Part shown: piece by piece, positions 34,429 to 47,900 of the stretch
How positions within the stretch are numbered: the first letter of the stretch is position 1
Layout of the letters: every line of letters starts with the position of its first letter
Assembly: GCA_951804985.1 (NCBI GenBank)
Contig: OX638134.1
Coordinates: 82,129,679 to 82,193,678 of the forward strand
Direction: 5' to 3'
Origin: Dryomyza anilis
Taxonomy: Eukaryota; Arthropoda; Insecta; Diptera; Dryomyzidae
DNA: 64,000 nt
Made by a program: the position numbers and the translations under genes
Notes under the pieces: generated by a model
What the model saw: the letters and a program-made list of their open reading frames with translations, nothing else
Told to the model about the DNA's origin: nothing
Database searches by the model: none

Positions 34429-35685
34429 CGATAAATAAATTTTATTTATAAATATTTTCTCGTTTCAATCATTCCCAAGTTAGTTCTACTCAAGACAATT
34501 TTCTCCGGAAAAAACATCCTTAATAAGCCTTTTTTGAGACTAAACTTTTCTGGAATAATGTTTTCCTATAATTCTCGCGAAACTTTGTCTCCCGAACCAA
34601 TCCATTACTTAGAAAATTTTAGCACCAAGACAATTTTTCATCTTTCCTGGATTATTCTTTCCCCAAACAAAAATTATCCCTTATAAGCCTTTTTCGAAGA
34701 CAAGATTTTCTGGAAATTTATATTCCTAAGACTTATCATTATAGTGAAAATTTTATCAACGAGATAATTCTTTGCCGGGTAATACTCTCCTGTTGTGTTT
34801 TCAAATATTATTTTGCGAATTATTGGTAACTTTCGTCCATACAGAAAAATCTCAGATTGATTTTAAATCAAAACCTCGCATATGTTATATGAAAAATGAC
34901 CAAGTGTTTGAGTAATTTCTTGGATTTTTGATTTCAAAACCTTCATCTTACAATAAGAATTTCGATTCTCATAATATGATTTGTATCAAATGTCAACGTA
35001 TACAGAAAATCAAATAAATCTTCTACAGATTGAAACTTCTCAATTTTCAAAACCGACTATTTTGACAGTAAAATGATTTATCAAGCTGTCAATTCTGCGT
35101 TCTTGTTTTGAATTAGTGTGGGTTTTAAATTGAAAGTCCTTTCAAATTTCAAAGTCGTCGGCCATAATCGGCAGATGAAAATATTTCACACTCTATTTAG
35201 AATGACGACGACGGCGACGAACATGCGCTGGCTGCAATTAGCTTCATGTGCGTCACGTGCGCGCATTGTTTGCGATTGTGATTCTGATTTTGATTCCGAT
35301 TCTGATTCCCGAAATATTTTTAAATGTTCGCCGACGACGCTTGTGGTCTGTTGCATGCAGCATCGATTACGGGGGCATGGCCTGTGATGTGTCTGTTGAT
35401 GGGGTTGATTATAGGGTGGGTGGAGTCATTAAGTCGCGTGCGACGACTCGTCGTGCATTTGATAACATTTAGCAGTTTGATTTCTGATAATAAGGCAGAC
35501 AACCAACCATTCGGGCACTGAACAGAAGGTCGCTGTTTGTTAAAGTGCAACGAAGTGAACGACAACACTAGGCAATGTTGCTGTGTGTGAAAACCAGCAA
35601 CAGCAATGTGGAGTAAAGGGTTCTTGAAAGAATTCATTTTATTGTTTACAAGCTTTTTTTGTTGTCAAATGCAAACATTTTTTTG
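34429..35685. other. Intergenic, no gene
   Basis: A GATTCTGATTTTGATTCCG-type hexamer run lies at about 35,278-35,310. Overlapping short frames on both strands (35,118-35,640) lack domains. Confidence 0.45.
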
Positions 35686-35689
35686 CGTT

Positions 35690-37340
35690 TTTTTTATGAA
35701 AAATTTTATTTTTAATGAAAAATTTCCTTTTTAGTGAAAATTTTAATTTTATAGTAAAAAATTAAATTATTAGTGAAAATTTAATTTTTAGTGAAAAAAG
35801 GAATTTATAGCGCAAATTTGAATTCTTAGTGAAAAATTAAATTTTGGGTGAAAAACTGCAATGTTAGTGAAAAATCGAATTTTTAATGATAAAATGAATT
35901 TTTAGTGAAAATTTTAATTTTTAGTGAAAAATTTAATTTTTAGTGAATAATTGTATTTCTAGAGAAAAATTTTATTTTAATATAGAATTTACTTTTTAGT
36001 AAAAAATTTAATTATTAGTAAAAAATTTAATTTTTAGTAAAAAATTTAATTTTTAGTAAAAAATTTAATTTTTAGTAAAAAATTTAATTTTTAGTAAAAA
36101 ATTTAATTTTTAGTAAAAAATTTAATTTTTAGTAAAAAATTTAATTTTTAGCGAAAAATGGAATTTTAGTAAAAAATTGAATTTTAAGTGATAATCGAAG
36201 TTTTAGTGAAAATTTTAATTGAAAAATTTAATTTATAGTGAAAAAATTAATTTTTAGTGAAAATTAAATTTTAATTGAAAAATTAAATTTTTAGAGAAAA
36301 ATTGAATTTTTAGAGAAAAATTGAATTTTTAGTGCAAAATTGAATTTTTAATGAAAAATTGAATTTTAGTGAAAAATTGAATTTTAAGTGAAAAATTGAA
36401 TTTTTAGTGAAAAATTGAATTTTTAGTAAAAAATTTAATTTTTAGTGAAAAATTTAATTTTTAGTGAAAAATTGAATTTTTAGTGAAAAATTGAAATTTT
36501 AATGAAAATTTGAATTTTTAGTGAAAAATTCAATTTTTAGTGAAAAATTGAATTTTTAGTGAAAAATTGAATTTTTAGTGAAAAATTGAAATTTTAGTGA
36601 AAAATTGAAATTTTAGTGAAAAATTGAATTTTTAGTGAAAAATTGAATTTTTAGTGAAAAATTGAATTTTTAGTGAAAAATTGAATTTTTAGTGAAAAAT
36701 TGAATTTTTAGTGAAAAATTGAATTTTTAGTGAAAAATTGAATTTTTAGTGAAAAATTGAATTTTTAGTGAAAAATTGAATTTTTAGTGAAAAATTGAAT
36801 TTTTAGTGAAAAATTGAATTTTTAGTGAAAAATTGAATTTTTAGTGAAAAATTGATTTTTTAGTGAAAAATTGAGTTTTTAGTGAAAAATTGAGTTTTTA
36901 GTGAAAAATTTAATTTTTAGTGAAAAATTGAATTTTTAGTGAAAAATTTAATTTTTAGTGAAAATTTAATTTTTAGTGAAAAATTTTTTTTTTCACAGAC
37001 ATTTTAGACAGAAATTGAATTTTTAATGAAAAATTGAATTTTTAGTGAAAAATTGAATTTTTAGTGAAAAATTGAATTTTTAGTGAAAAATTGAATTTTT
37101 AGTGAAAAATTGAATATTTAGTGAAAAATTGAATTTTTAGTGAAAAATTGAATTTTTAGTGAAAAATTGAATTTTTAGTGAAAAATTGAATTTTTAGTGA
37201 AAAATTGAATTTTTAGTGAAAAATTAAATTTTTCGTGAAAAATTGATTTTTTAGTGAAAAACTGCATTTTTAGTGAAAAATTTTACTCAAAAATTTAATA
37301 TTTAGTGAAAATTGAATTTTTAGTGAAAATTTGAATTTTT
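35690..37340 (-). repeat. 19-bp minisatellite array 6 (core on minus strand)
   Basis: The plus strand reads GAATTTTTAGTGAAAAATT; minus unit ACTAAAAATTC plus AATTTTTC. There is a long, almost uniform block at about 36,600-36,850, and a second variant block (TTTAGTAAAAAATTTAATT, about 36,000-36,140). One short non-satellite interruption lies at about 36,988-37,012. Confidence 0.94.
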
Positions 37341-38235
37341 ATTCCAACCTTGCAACACAAAAACCCGCAACTGACTTTTTCTTAAATTCAAAAAATTACA
37401 ACATATGTTCGGCATCAGTTGCCCTTTAAATAAACCGCGTCCAAAACTTGGCACAAATTGACATCGATAAATCTTAGCGGACGCACGTTTCGTCTTCGCT
37501 TTTGCCACACATCTGTTGACCGCAAGCGATCATCGTCCAATTGAGGGGGAGCCACCAACGAGATCTGAGCAGTTGGTCGAACAGGCCTTGCCCCCAAATT
37601 CAAATAAGACTAGTGGAGTGGGGGGTCGAACGCATTGACAACAGCCGGCGGCTCTTGATCGCCGATTGTACCGCGAGTCCGCGCACAATACAACGACTTG
37701 TATTACACAACCCTTCGCATGCATTGGCATAAATTAGTTCCGAACGAGAGATTTTTTTTTCTTTGCTTTTAAGTTGCGTATCGTGCTGCGCTGCTGGATC
37801 CATTAATCCGTGCTGACCGTAGACGCACGTGTCCTGCCGTTGCGGCTGCAGGACCTGTGCAGTGCATAGCACCCCTGGTGATAATGACATTTTAAATGTC
37901 ACGCGCGACTTGGAGTACATTGACGATTATTCCTTGGAAAGGACAAAGCAATTATCAAACGGGATTTGTACAAAATTTAGAGGATTAGGACAATTTAAAG
38001 TTTAATATTTCTTTAGAATTTTTTTACTAATTATTTTTTTTTCCTAGAGGTTTACGTTATTGACACTGCATTGTACTCCGTTTCGTATACTGGTTTTAGA
38101 ATACCGGTTTTTGGTATAACAATTTTTATATCGATTTCGACATTGATTTCCATTTCGGCTTCCATTAAGATTGTTCAATTAAATTTTGTTTATGATTCTA
38201 GTTTCAATATATTGATGCAATTTCGAATTACATAC
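37341..38235. other. Intergenic island, no gene
   Basis: A GC-richer stretch (37,430-37,920) with frames open on both strands but no recognisable domain; an AT-rich stretch follows. Confidence 0.45.
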
Positions 38236-38640
38236 TTCATTCTAATGATCAAGTAATGCAAGAACATGACTGACCCTGTAAGAAAAAATTAAACCTACCG
38301 ATGCAAGCACAAGAACCAGGCTACCGTTCTCGTTCTTGCATCCGTAGATCGATCTGTTTCTTGCAGAGTCAGTCATGTTCTTGTACAAATTGCAGGAACT
38401 CCTATTTAATTTTCTTGTTCTTGTAATTTTGGTCTTCTTCTTGCTTCATATATTCGATATTTGTATCGATGGTTCGATCTTTTAATTGAAGTGTCAGTCA
38501 TATTTTTGTTCTTGCGCAAAAGGCAATAACTCCAATCAAATCTTGTTCTTGTTCTTGCAGTTAGGGTAATGTTCTTGCTTTGTACAATCGTACTTGTTCT
38601 TGCACAAACTGCAAGACTAAAAACGTAGTATAGAAATAAT
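38236..38640. repeat. Inverted and direct repeats of CAAGAACATGACTGAC / GTTCTTG
   Basis: CAAGAACATGACTGAC (38,261-38,276) pairs perfectly with GTCAGTCATGTTCTTG (38,368-38,383), and a third degenerate copy GTCAGTCATATTTTTGTTCT lies at about 38,503. GTTCTTGC recurs many times between them. It has hairpin capacity and no coding signal. It could be a decayed mobile element. Confidence 0.6.
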
Positions 38641-39585
38641 GTTTAAAACGTGATAATACTAAATTTATTTTATTTCATTTTTAGCTGTTTAGCACTTATT
38701 TTTGTTATATTTATTAATTTTTAATTTTTTCACTCTGTCTACAAAACCCTGCTTAACCAAAAGTGTGCCTCGATCTGTCACTGCGGTGGCCTGATTTCCG
38801 GACAAACATTTGTGGTTTGAATATAGAAAAAAAATTAAAAATTCATTTATTTAGCGTTATAACAAAACTGGCCGGTGTTGTTTTTTGGATTCACTCAAGT
38901 GGCGCATAATTCGCTGTCCTTTCTAAAGCAGCAAAATACAAAAATATTACAGAAGGTGGAGGGTTGCAAGCGGCACACGCCGCGCGCCACTCTGGACAGG
39001 AGGTCGTTGTTTTTTAAGGAAATTAATTTCAAAAAAATGGAAATAAAAAAAATTAAAAAAAAGGAAATAAAAAGGGCCAAATATAGTGCACATTTTTTCA
39101 AAGTTGTTTCTCTTTTTTTGTAGTTGTTGTTTCTAGCTTCAAGTGACGCGTGGCCAGAACGTTACATATGCATTGCAGCACGCCGCGGCGCACCTACTTT
39201 GCACACAACAAGAACCACCACGAAAGCCAAAGGACATTTGTATCCTTTTCATGCCTTCTTGGGCTTTCTTCAACGCCAACCACCAGTGGCAGTAGAAATA
39301 GCAACACGCTTCAGTGACTTATGAGGTGGCTGACGTGCTGCGTTGCGCTTCTTTAATGTTGTGAGCCACGCGCGCACGCGTAATGAGTTCCTTTTTTTCT
39401 ATATATACCCTATAATCAGGTTGGGTAGGCATATTGCGCAGGTCAAATTCCTTATGCTGATGAGCCACATATATCGTATTATTTAATAAGATAGCAATGC
39501 TGAGGTAGGGCGGTGCGTTTTTAGACCAACATCTGCGGCGTTATGCAAACACGGCAGAAGCAGCTAAATATTGTGGCCAGTACAC
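38641..39585. other. Intergenic island, no gene
   Basis: GC-rich patches with GCACGCCGCGGCGCACC (39,178) and CACGCGCGCACGCG (39,367). No domain is found in any frame. Confidence 0.45.
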
Positions 39586-39589
39586 AGGG

Positions 39590-40530
39590 GAAAAAAGTTG
39601 AATTTTTAGCGAACATTTTTAACAAAACACAATTTTTAAAGAACTATTCAATTTTTAGTGTACAATTGAATTTTTAAGGAATTTTGGATTTGTTGGTGAA
39701 GAATTTAACGTTAAGTGAACTTTTGAATTGTGAATGAACTTTTAAATTTTAGTGAACTATTGAACTTTTAGTAAACTTTAAATTTTTTAGTAAACTTTTA
39801 AACTTTTAGTGTACTATTGAGTGTTAGTGAACTTTTCAATTTTTAGCGTACTATTGATATTTTAGTAAACTATAGAATTTTTATTGTTCATTTGAATTTG
39901 TAGTGAACTTTTGAATTTTAGTAAACTTTTGAATTTTAGTGAACTATTGAATTTTTAGTGAACTTTTGAATTTTTAGTGTACAATTGAATTTTTAATGAA
40001 CTTTAGAATTTTTAGTGAACTTTTGTATTTTTAGGGAATTTTTGAGTTTTAAGTGAACTTTGGAATTAACAGTGAACTATTGAGTTTTTAGTGTACTATT
40101 GAATTTTTAATGAACTTTTGAATTTTTAGTGAAATTTAGAATTTTTAGTGAAATTTAGAATTTTTAGTATACTTTTGAATTTTTAGTATACTTTTGAATT
40201 TTTAGTGATCTCTTGAATTTTTAGTGAACTATTGAATTTTTAGTGAACTTTTGAATTTTAGTGAACTTTTGAATTTTTAGTGTACTATTAAATTTTTAGT
40301 GAACTTTTGAATTTTAGTGAAGTTTTGAATTTTTAGTGAACTTTTGAATTTTAGTGAAATTTTGAATTTTTAATGAACTTTTGAATTTTTAGTGAACTTT
40401 AGAATTTTTAGTGAAATATTAAAATTTTAGTGTACTATTGAATTTTAAGTGAAGTTTTTAATATTTTGTGAACTAGTGAATTTTTAGTGATCTTTTGATA
40501 TTTTTAATGAACTTTTGAATTTCAATTTTG
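39590..40530 (-). repeat. 19-bp minisatellite array 7, GAAC variant (core on minus strand)
   Basis: The plus strand reads GAATTTTTAGTGAACTTTT; minus unit ACTAAAAATTC plus AAAAGTTC. The GAAC/GTTC variant defines this array and its inverted partner, array 8. Confidence 0.92.
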
Positions 40531-41475
40531 TATTTTTTTTTTTGTTAATTTAAAAAATGCTTTTTTTATTTCTGTTGTGTTTTTTAAATTTCAATAACAT
40601 TGTTCTCCACGAATTCCTTTTTCCATATTTTCAAATTTAATAAAATTTTCAATTCCGAATTCTCGCCGTGCATCACAGTGTCATATGCAACAGTAGTAAA
40701 TTTATGCATTAACCGACCAAACATTTGGCCCAATAGTTTTGTGGCGTTAGGGGCGGCACGGCTCGATGTCATCCCTTGACATTAACTGACTGTGCAATGT
40801 ATGCTTTATGGAATTTTTAGTTGGAATTTATAACGTTCTACTAGGCTCTATGGATCCTGCAAAGACAGTGGTAAAGAAAATTTAAATGAGGCAATTTTCA
40901 TTTTTTTTTATTAAGTTTTTGGACAAACAGCTGCTGAATTCGTTAGAATGTTTTAAGTTAATTTTTTGAGTGATGTTTTTAAGGATCAACATGAATAAAG
41001 GTATCTGATGCATGAAAGGTACTTGATGGATGGATGAATGAATAAATGAATGAACGACAGACGAAACCTGATGGATGAAAGTGACCTTTCGAATATTTTG
41101 TAGTTTATAGAGCAGTTTTTATAATATTATTCAGCTGAATTTGATATTTCGATGAGCAACAATTGCTAAAAATTCAGCTGCGTTCTTTGTCATGCAAATG
41201 AATTTAGAAATTGTGACTCGAAAAAACTACAAAAAAAGATGACTAAAAAATATTTAACTCTTTTTTATTCATATAAATTAAAAAAGAAAATAAAAACGTT
41301 CGCTACACTTTGGCAATCAACAAATTGCAGTTGGCCGCAAGTGCTTTGTAATCTTCAAAGCAAATTGGCTGTTTGGTCAGCAGTAAATGTTTGCAATGTT
41401 TTTAAATTCTGAAACTAAATGATTCATGGTAAAAATATAGATATATTAATTTTTTATTAAAAAAAAATTTTAATA
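40531..41475. other. Centre between inverted arrays 7 and 8; no gene
   Basis: Contains an ATGA/ATGG microsatellite (about 41,024-41,056). A 62-codon minus-strand frame (40,584-40,772) has no domain. Otherwise it is unremarkable. Confidence 0.5.
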
Positions 41476-41479
41476 GTGC

Positions 41480-42015
41480 ACTAAAAATGAATTTTATCAA
41501 ATTAAATTTAATTGTTTCAATAGTTCGCTAAATATCCAATAGTTCACTAAAAATTCAATAGTACACTAAAAATTAAATTGTTTACTAAAAATTCATTTCA
41601 TCACTTAAATCAATTGTTTACTAAAAATTAAATTGCTCACTAAAAATTCTATTCTTCATTGAATATTCAATTGTTCACAAAAAATTCAATAGTTCACTAA
41701 AAATGTTATTGCTCACTGAATATTCTTCACTAAAAATTAAATAGTTCAATAAAAATATGATCACTTAAAATTCTTTTGCTCACTAAAAATTAAATTGTTC
41801 ACTAAAAATTCATTTGTTCACTAAAAATTGAATTTTCATTTTTTCACTAAAAATTGAATTGTTCACTAAAAATGAATTTGATCAATAAAAATTAAATGTG
41901 TTCACTAAAAATTCAATTATTCACTAAAAATTAAAATATTCACTACAAAATTCAATAGTTCACTACAAAATTCATTTGTTCACAAAAAATTCATTTCTTC
42001 ACTAAATTTTTAAAC
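41480..42015 (+). repeat. 19-bp minisatellite array 8, GTTC variant (core on plus strand)
   Basis: Unit ACTAAAAATTCAATTGTTC. It has the same GTTC-type spacer ending as array 7 but in opposite orientation. It is moderately decayed. Confidence 0.9.
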
Positions 42016-42470
42016 AATTTTATTTATGCAACCAACATTTTATTGAAGAAAAAAAAAAATATTATCGCTAAAAATGTTTTGTGGCTAAAAAAAATATTCA
42101 GTTTACTTATAACTGGAGTGAACTGTTCATTAAAAAATATAAAAAAGTAATAAAAAAAATAAGAATAAAAAATTAAAATCATTTTAAAATATTGCAAGCA
42201 CAACAACTGCAGTTGCTTTTGCTAAAACTACGACAATAATAATGAAAACTTGCAACAAATTGCAGTAGCAACGATAACAATAGAGCAAAAGGAGGCAGCC
42301 AGTGCTTTGATCTCAAAACGAATTTTCTGGCCAAGTGCCAGAAAACTGTTAGAATCAGCGGCCGAAAGGCAGCCTGCCGCTCAACAGCGTCAGGCTGGAA
42401 GTACACAAAAATGGTAGAAAAAGCAATAGCAGACACAGGGTTCTCAGTATTTTTTTTTGTTATTTTTTAT
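42016..42470. other. Short intergenic island between arrays 8 and 9
   Basis: An A/T-rich part is followed by a more complex part (42,190-42,440). No gene is seen. Confidence 0.5.
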
Positions 42471-45360
42471 GCTTTTCACTAAAAATAAAATTTTCACTAA
42501 AATTTCAATTTTTCACTAAAAATTTAAATTTTCAATAAAAATTCTATTTTTTATTAAATATTCTATTTTTCACTAAAAATTCAATTTTTCACTAAAAATT
42601 CAGTTTTTCACTAAAAATTCAATTTTTCACTAAAAATTCCATTTTTCACTAAAAATTCCATTTTTCACTAAAAATTCAATTTTTCACTAAAAATTCAATT
42701 TTTCACTAAAAATTCAATTTTTCACTAAAAATTCAATTTTCACTAAAAATTAAATTTTTCACTAAAAATTCAATTTTTCACTAAAAGTCAATTTTTCACT
42801 GAACATTCAATTCTTCATTAAAAATTCAGTTTTTCATTAAAAATTCAATTTTCCACGAAAAATTCAAATTTTCACTAAAATTTCAATTTTTCATTAAAAA
42901 TTCAATTTTTCACTAAAAATTCAATTTTTCACCAAAATATTCAATTTTTCACTAAAAATTCAATTTTTCACTAAAAATTCAATTTTTCACTAAAAATTCA
43001 ACTTTTTACTAAAAATTCAATTTTCACTAAAAATTCAATTTTTCACTAAAAATTCAATTTTCCACTAAAAATTCAATTTTTCACTAAAAATTCAATTTTT
43101 CACTAAAAATTCAATTTTTCACTAAAAATTCAATTTTTCACTAAAAATTCAATTTTTCACTAAAAATTCAATTTTTCACTAAAAATTCAATTTTTCACTA
43201 AAAATTCAATTTTTCACTAAAAATTCAATTTTTCGCTAAAAATTCAATTTTTCACTAAAAATTCAATTTTTCACTAAAAATTCAATTTTTCACTAAAAAT
43301 TCAATTTTTCACTAAAAATTCAATTTTTCACTAAAAATTCAATTTTTCACTAAAAATTCAATTTTTCACTAAAAATTCAATTTTTCACTAAAAATTCAAT
43401 TTTTCACTAAAAATTCAATTTTTCACTAAAAATTCAATTTTTCACTAAAAATTCAATTTTTCACTAAAAATTCAATTTTTCACTAAAAATTAAATTTTTC
43501 ACTAAAAATTAAATTTTTCACTATAAATTAAATTTTTCACTAAAAATTCAATTTTTCACTAAAAATTCAATTTTTCACTAAAAATTCAATTTTTCACTAA
43601 AAATTCTAATTTTCACTAAAAATTCAATTTTTCACTAAAAATTCAATTTTTCACTAAAAATTCAATTTTTCACTAAAAATTCAATTTTTCACTAAAAATT
43701 CAATTTTTCACTATAATTCAATTTTTCACTAAAAATTCAATTTTTCACTAAAAATTCAATTTTTCACTAAAAATTCAATTTTTCACTAAAAATTCAAATT
43801 TTCACTATAAATTCAATTTTTCACTAAAAATTCAATTTTTCAATAAAAATTCAATTTTTCATTAAAGATTAAATTTTTCACTAAAAATTCAATTTTTAAC
43901 TAAAAATTCAATTTATCACTAAAAATTAAATTTTTCACTAAAATTTCAATTTTTCACTAAAATTTCAATTTTTCGCTAAAAATTCAATTTTCACTAAAAA
44001 TTCAATTTCACTAAAAATTCAAATTTTCACTAAAATTTCAATTTTTCACTAAAAATTCAAATTTTCACTAAAAATTCAATTTCACTAAAAATTCAATTTT
44101 TCACTAAAAATTCTAATTTTCACAAAAATTCAAATTTTTGACTAAAAATTCAAATTTTCACTAAAAATTCAATTTTTCACTAAAAATTCAATTTTCACTA
44201 AAAATTAAATTTTTCACTAAAAATTCAATTTTTCACTAAAAGTCAATTTTTCACTGAAAATTCAATTTTTCATTAAAAATTCAGTTTTTCACTAAAAATT
44301 CAATTTTCACTAAAAATTCAATTTTCACTAAAAATTCAATTTTTCACTAAAAATTCAATTTTCACTAAAAATTAAATTTTACACTAAAAATTAAATTTTT
44401 CACTAAAAATTAAATTTTTCACTAAAAATTAAATTTTTCACTAAAAATTAAATTTTTCACTAAAAATTCAATTTTTCAATAAAAATTCAATTTTTCAATA
44501 AAAATTCAATTTTTCACTAAAAATTCAATTCTTCACTAAAAATTCAATTTTTCACTAAAAATTCAATTTTTCATTAAAAATTCAATTTTTCACTAAAAAT
44601 TCAATTTTCACTAAAAATTCAATTTTCACTAAAAATTCAATTTTTCACTAAAAATTCATTTTTCACTAAACATTAAATTTTTCACTAAAAATTAAAATTT
44701 TCACTAAAAATTCAATTTTTCACTAAAAATTCAATTTTTCACAAAAAATTCAAATTTTCACTAAAATTTCAATATTTCACTAAAAATTGCATTTTTCATT
44801 TAAAATTGAATTTTTCACTAAAAATTCAAATTTTCACTAAAAATTCAAATTTTCACTAAAAATTCAATTTTTCACTAAAAATTCAAATTTTCACTAAAAA
44901 TTCAATTTTTCACTAAAAAATTCAATTTTTCACTGAAAATTCAACTTTTCACTTAAATTCAATTTTTCACTAAAAATTGCATTTTTCATTAAAAATTGAA
45001 TTTTTCACTAAAAATTCAATTTTTCACTAAAAATTCAATAATAATTTACTAAAAATTAAATTTTCACTAAAAATTCAATTTTTCACTAAAAATTCAAATT
45101 TTCACTAAAAATTCAATTTTTCACTAAAAATTCAATGTGTTACAAAAAATTCAATTTTTCACTAAAAATTCAATTTTTCACTAGAAATTCAATTTTTACT
45201 AAGATTTTAAATTTTCACTAAAAATTCAATTTTTCACTAAAAATAAAATTTATCACGAAAAATTTAATTTTTTTATGAAAAATTAAATTTTTCACTACAA
45301 ATTCAATTTCACACTAAAAATTCAGTTTTTCACTATAAATGCAATATTTCAAATTTATTT
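42471..45360 (+). repeat. 19-bp minisatellite array 9, largest (core on plus strand)
   Basis: This array is about 2.9 kb of ACTAAAAATTCAATTTTTC with a near-perfect centre (about 43,020-43,490) and variant-rich flanks. Deletions of one or a few bases inside units are common outside the centre. It is the inverted counterpart of arrays 5 and 6. Confidence 0.95.
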
Positions 45361-47740
45361 GAACCTTTCGGTTACTTCTAAGATTTTATTCTTGTTGTTT
45401 TTGTTGTTGTTATTGTTGTTCTATATTCTGACAACAATAACACAAACCGTCACATCAACCAAAAAAACACTAAAACTATATGGAAAAACTTGAGTGAATT
45501 GAATTTGTAGCATATCAATGGGCGCTGCGGCAATTTTGATTTTTTCATATAAAACACTTGCAAAGTGCTTCATTCGAGCAACAATAAAAAGCACAACTAC
45601 GATAAAACACAAAAGCAACAAAATCTAAAACTAAAAAATAAAATAAAAAACTTAAAAAATAAAACAATAAAATAAAAATAAATATAATAAAAATTATTGA
45701 AAAGAAAAATAAATTTTTACAGCACTAAAAATTTATTGACCCAGTTGTTGCTGCTGCTGCTGTTGGCGTGTTTTGTAGTGTTGCTGCTACTATGTTGTTG
45801 CTGTTGCTACTTCGACTAGTATGTTTTATTGTTGCTGCTGGTGCTGTTGTTTGTGCCGACGCTGTCGTCGTCGTCGCCAGTGTTGCTTGTGCTACGGCGC
45901 AACGCTTAAATTGATGTTGTTTTTTCCGTATGGCTTTCGATTATTTCTGCGCTCTTCAAAATATTGTTGCCATTTATAATGTGTTTTTGTGCATGTCTGT
46001 GTTTTGCTGTCTGTCTGTCTGTCTCCACTTTTGTGTATGTGTTGCTGGTTGTGTGTGTTAAAATAGTTTTATGGCAAATCGACCAAACATGCACAAAACA
46101 CAAAAAGTTAGACAAATGAGTAAAAAAAACCTTTTTTTTTTGGCCTAACCTAATTTTTATTTTATTATGTTATATTAAAAATTTATATTAAACTAAATAA
46201 AAATTTTCTAAAATAATGAAAAAGAAACATTTTTTATGTTTAAAAGTTTTAAATAAACAACGTAATTTTTATTTCCAGAACAATCCACATTTTATGTTAT
46301 TTAAAAAAACTTCAAAACTTTCTCTTGAAATAGTCAATAATTTTTCTTAAATTATAAAAAAAAAAACGATATAATATATCGGTCATTCTACGTCAACCGG
46401 GTACTTTTGAGATTTGCACTTTTTGATTGCTTTAAAACTTTGAACTCAAGTTCTGTGCCCCAAAAAGTATTACCCAGCGTTTAATAAAAAAATGTTTTTT
46501 GATAGTTCTACCACTTAAGAAATTGAAAATTTTCGTTGAAATTCAACATTTTGCATTCAGTTAAAGTACTGTAGCACGTGAATCATATCTTTATTAAGCA
46601 ATTTGGTCTCATTTGTAAGGTAATGAATTTCTCTTTTTAATGTATTAGTCTTTTTTAAAACATTTAATACAAACATAATTAGAAATGAGGTCCGAAAATT
46701 TCATAACCGATTTTGAATAATTTTTTTTTTTTTTTTTTTTACTATCGCAATAATGCTACAAAACTGAAAAATTTAGATTGTGAACTCAAAGTAATTTTTT
46801 GTTGAAAAGCGTCCGGCAAATATATATAAATTACAATTCCAAACCAATTCCACAAATTTTGAATTTGAAATGCTATTATGCTTTCAGATTTCCATATAAT
46901 TTTTTTTAAATCACCTTAAATTTGAACTGTTTTAGAGAGTTTTGTACTCATCGAATACCATTTGACTTTAAAAGAACAGCCGAAGTAGAAAAACCACGAA
47001 TCTCATTTCACATTATTTATTTTCATTTATTGTGTCTCTCTTCCATATTACAATAGATTCCTTAAAAATTACAATAAATATATTTAAAACTTCTCTTTCA
47101 ATCTCAGGACAACCTTGTAACTATCGTTTCTACAAAATATCTAATTAAAATTGAGAGCTTTCTATTTAAAAATGAATAATTTGTAAAAAAATTGAGACTT
47201 TCCTTAAAATTGCTAAAATTTCAAATGAAATTGAGATTTGTATATAAATGTGGGTAATCACACGATTGATATTAAAAAGTAAATCGTGTGAGTCAAGTGG
47301 AAATCATGCTTTATCCCTAGCACAAATTTACCCTATTAGGGTGGACATGATCTTGACCTGATAATGTTGTTTTTGTAACTGTTTGAGTTTTGAAGAGGTA
47401 AAATTTTAATGATCAGTTCCCAATCATGACACTATTAATTTCTAAGAGGTACACAATTTTATTTGTTGCCAATTTCGAAAGGAAACTCTCAATATTTTTT
47501 TCTTAATATCAACTCATTTTAGGTTTACTCAATTAGAAAAAAATATATATGAATTTGTCATTAAATGTGTGATCGATGAGGCCAATACTGGTGTAAACAA
47601 TTGAGAAAACAATTCGCCAATATTGGTTTAAGTTGGAATCAAATGAGAAGTATATTCTTTTTAACATATGAAAATAAGTAACTACCTGATATAAATTTTC
47701 GAATTTTTTTTTTGGAATATATATTATGTTTTTTACACTC
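45361..47740. other. Intergenic stretch, no gene
   Basis: GTTGTT/GCTGCTG triplets (45,390-45,420; 45,743-45,890), a CTGT microsatellite (46,008-46,024) and T-runs. From 46,380 to 47,740 it is AT-rich and featureless. Confidence 0.5.
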
Positions 47741-47744
47741 ATAA

Positions 47745-47900
47745 AAAGAAATACAATAAATCAATTGATTAATGGGAACGTTATTGATTTAATAGTAAAC
47801 TAAAAAGAAAATACTTGAAAAAACTTTAATTCGATTATTCGATTAATTCGATTAATTCGATTATTCGATTTAAATAATAATTTTATCGATTAAAATAATA
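47745..47900. repeat. Fragment resembling element family 2, with ATTCGATT repeats
   Basis: It shares ACACTCAxAAAAA, TAATGGGAAC/CAATGGGACA, TATTGATTTAATAGTA and GATTAAAATAATA with the element at 1780-1984, in the same order. A local ATTCGATTA repeat (about 47,830-47,872) is inserted. Confidence 0.5.

Noticed and set aside
9940..45360. CRISPR-like array interpretation of the regular repeats
   Set aside because: The period is 19 bp with A/T-only spacers of 8 bp that are shared within an array, the host is a fly, and there are no cas genes. It is a minisatellite.
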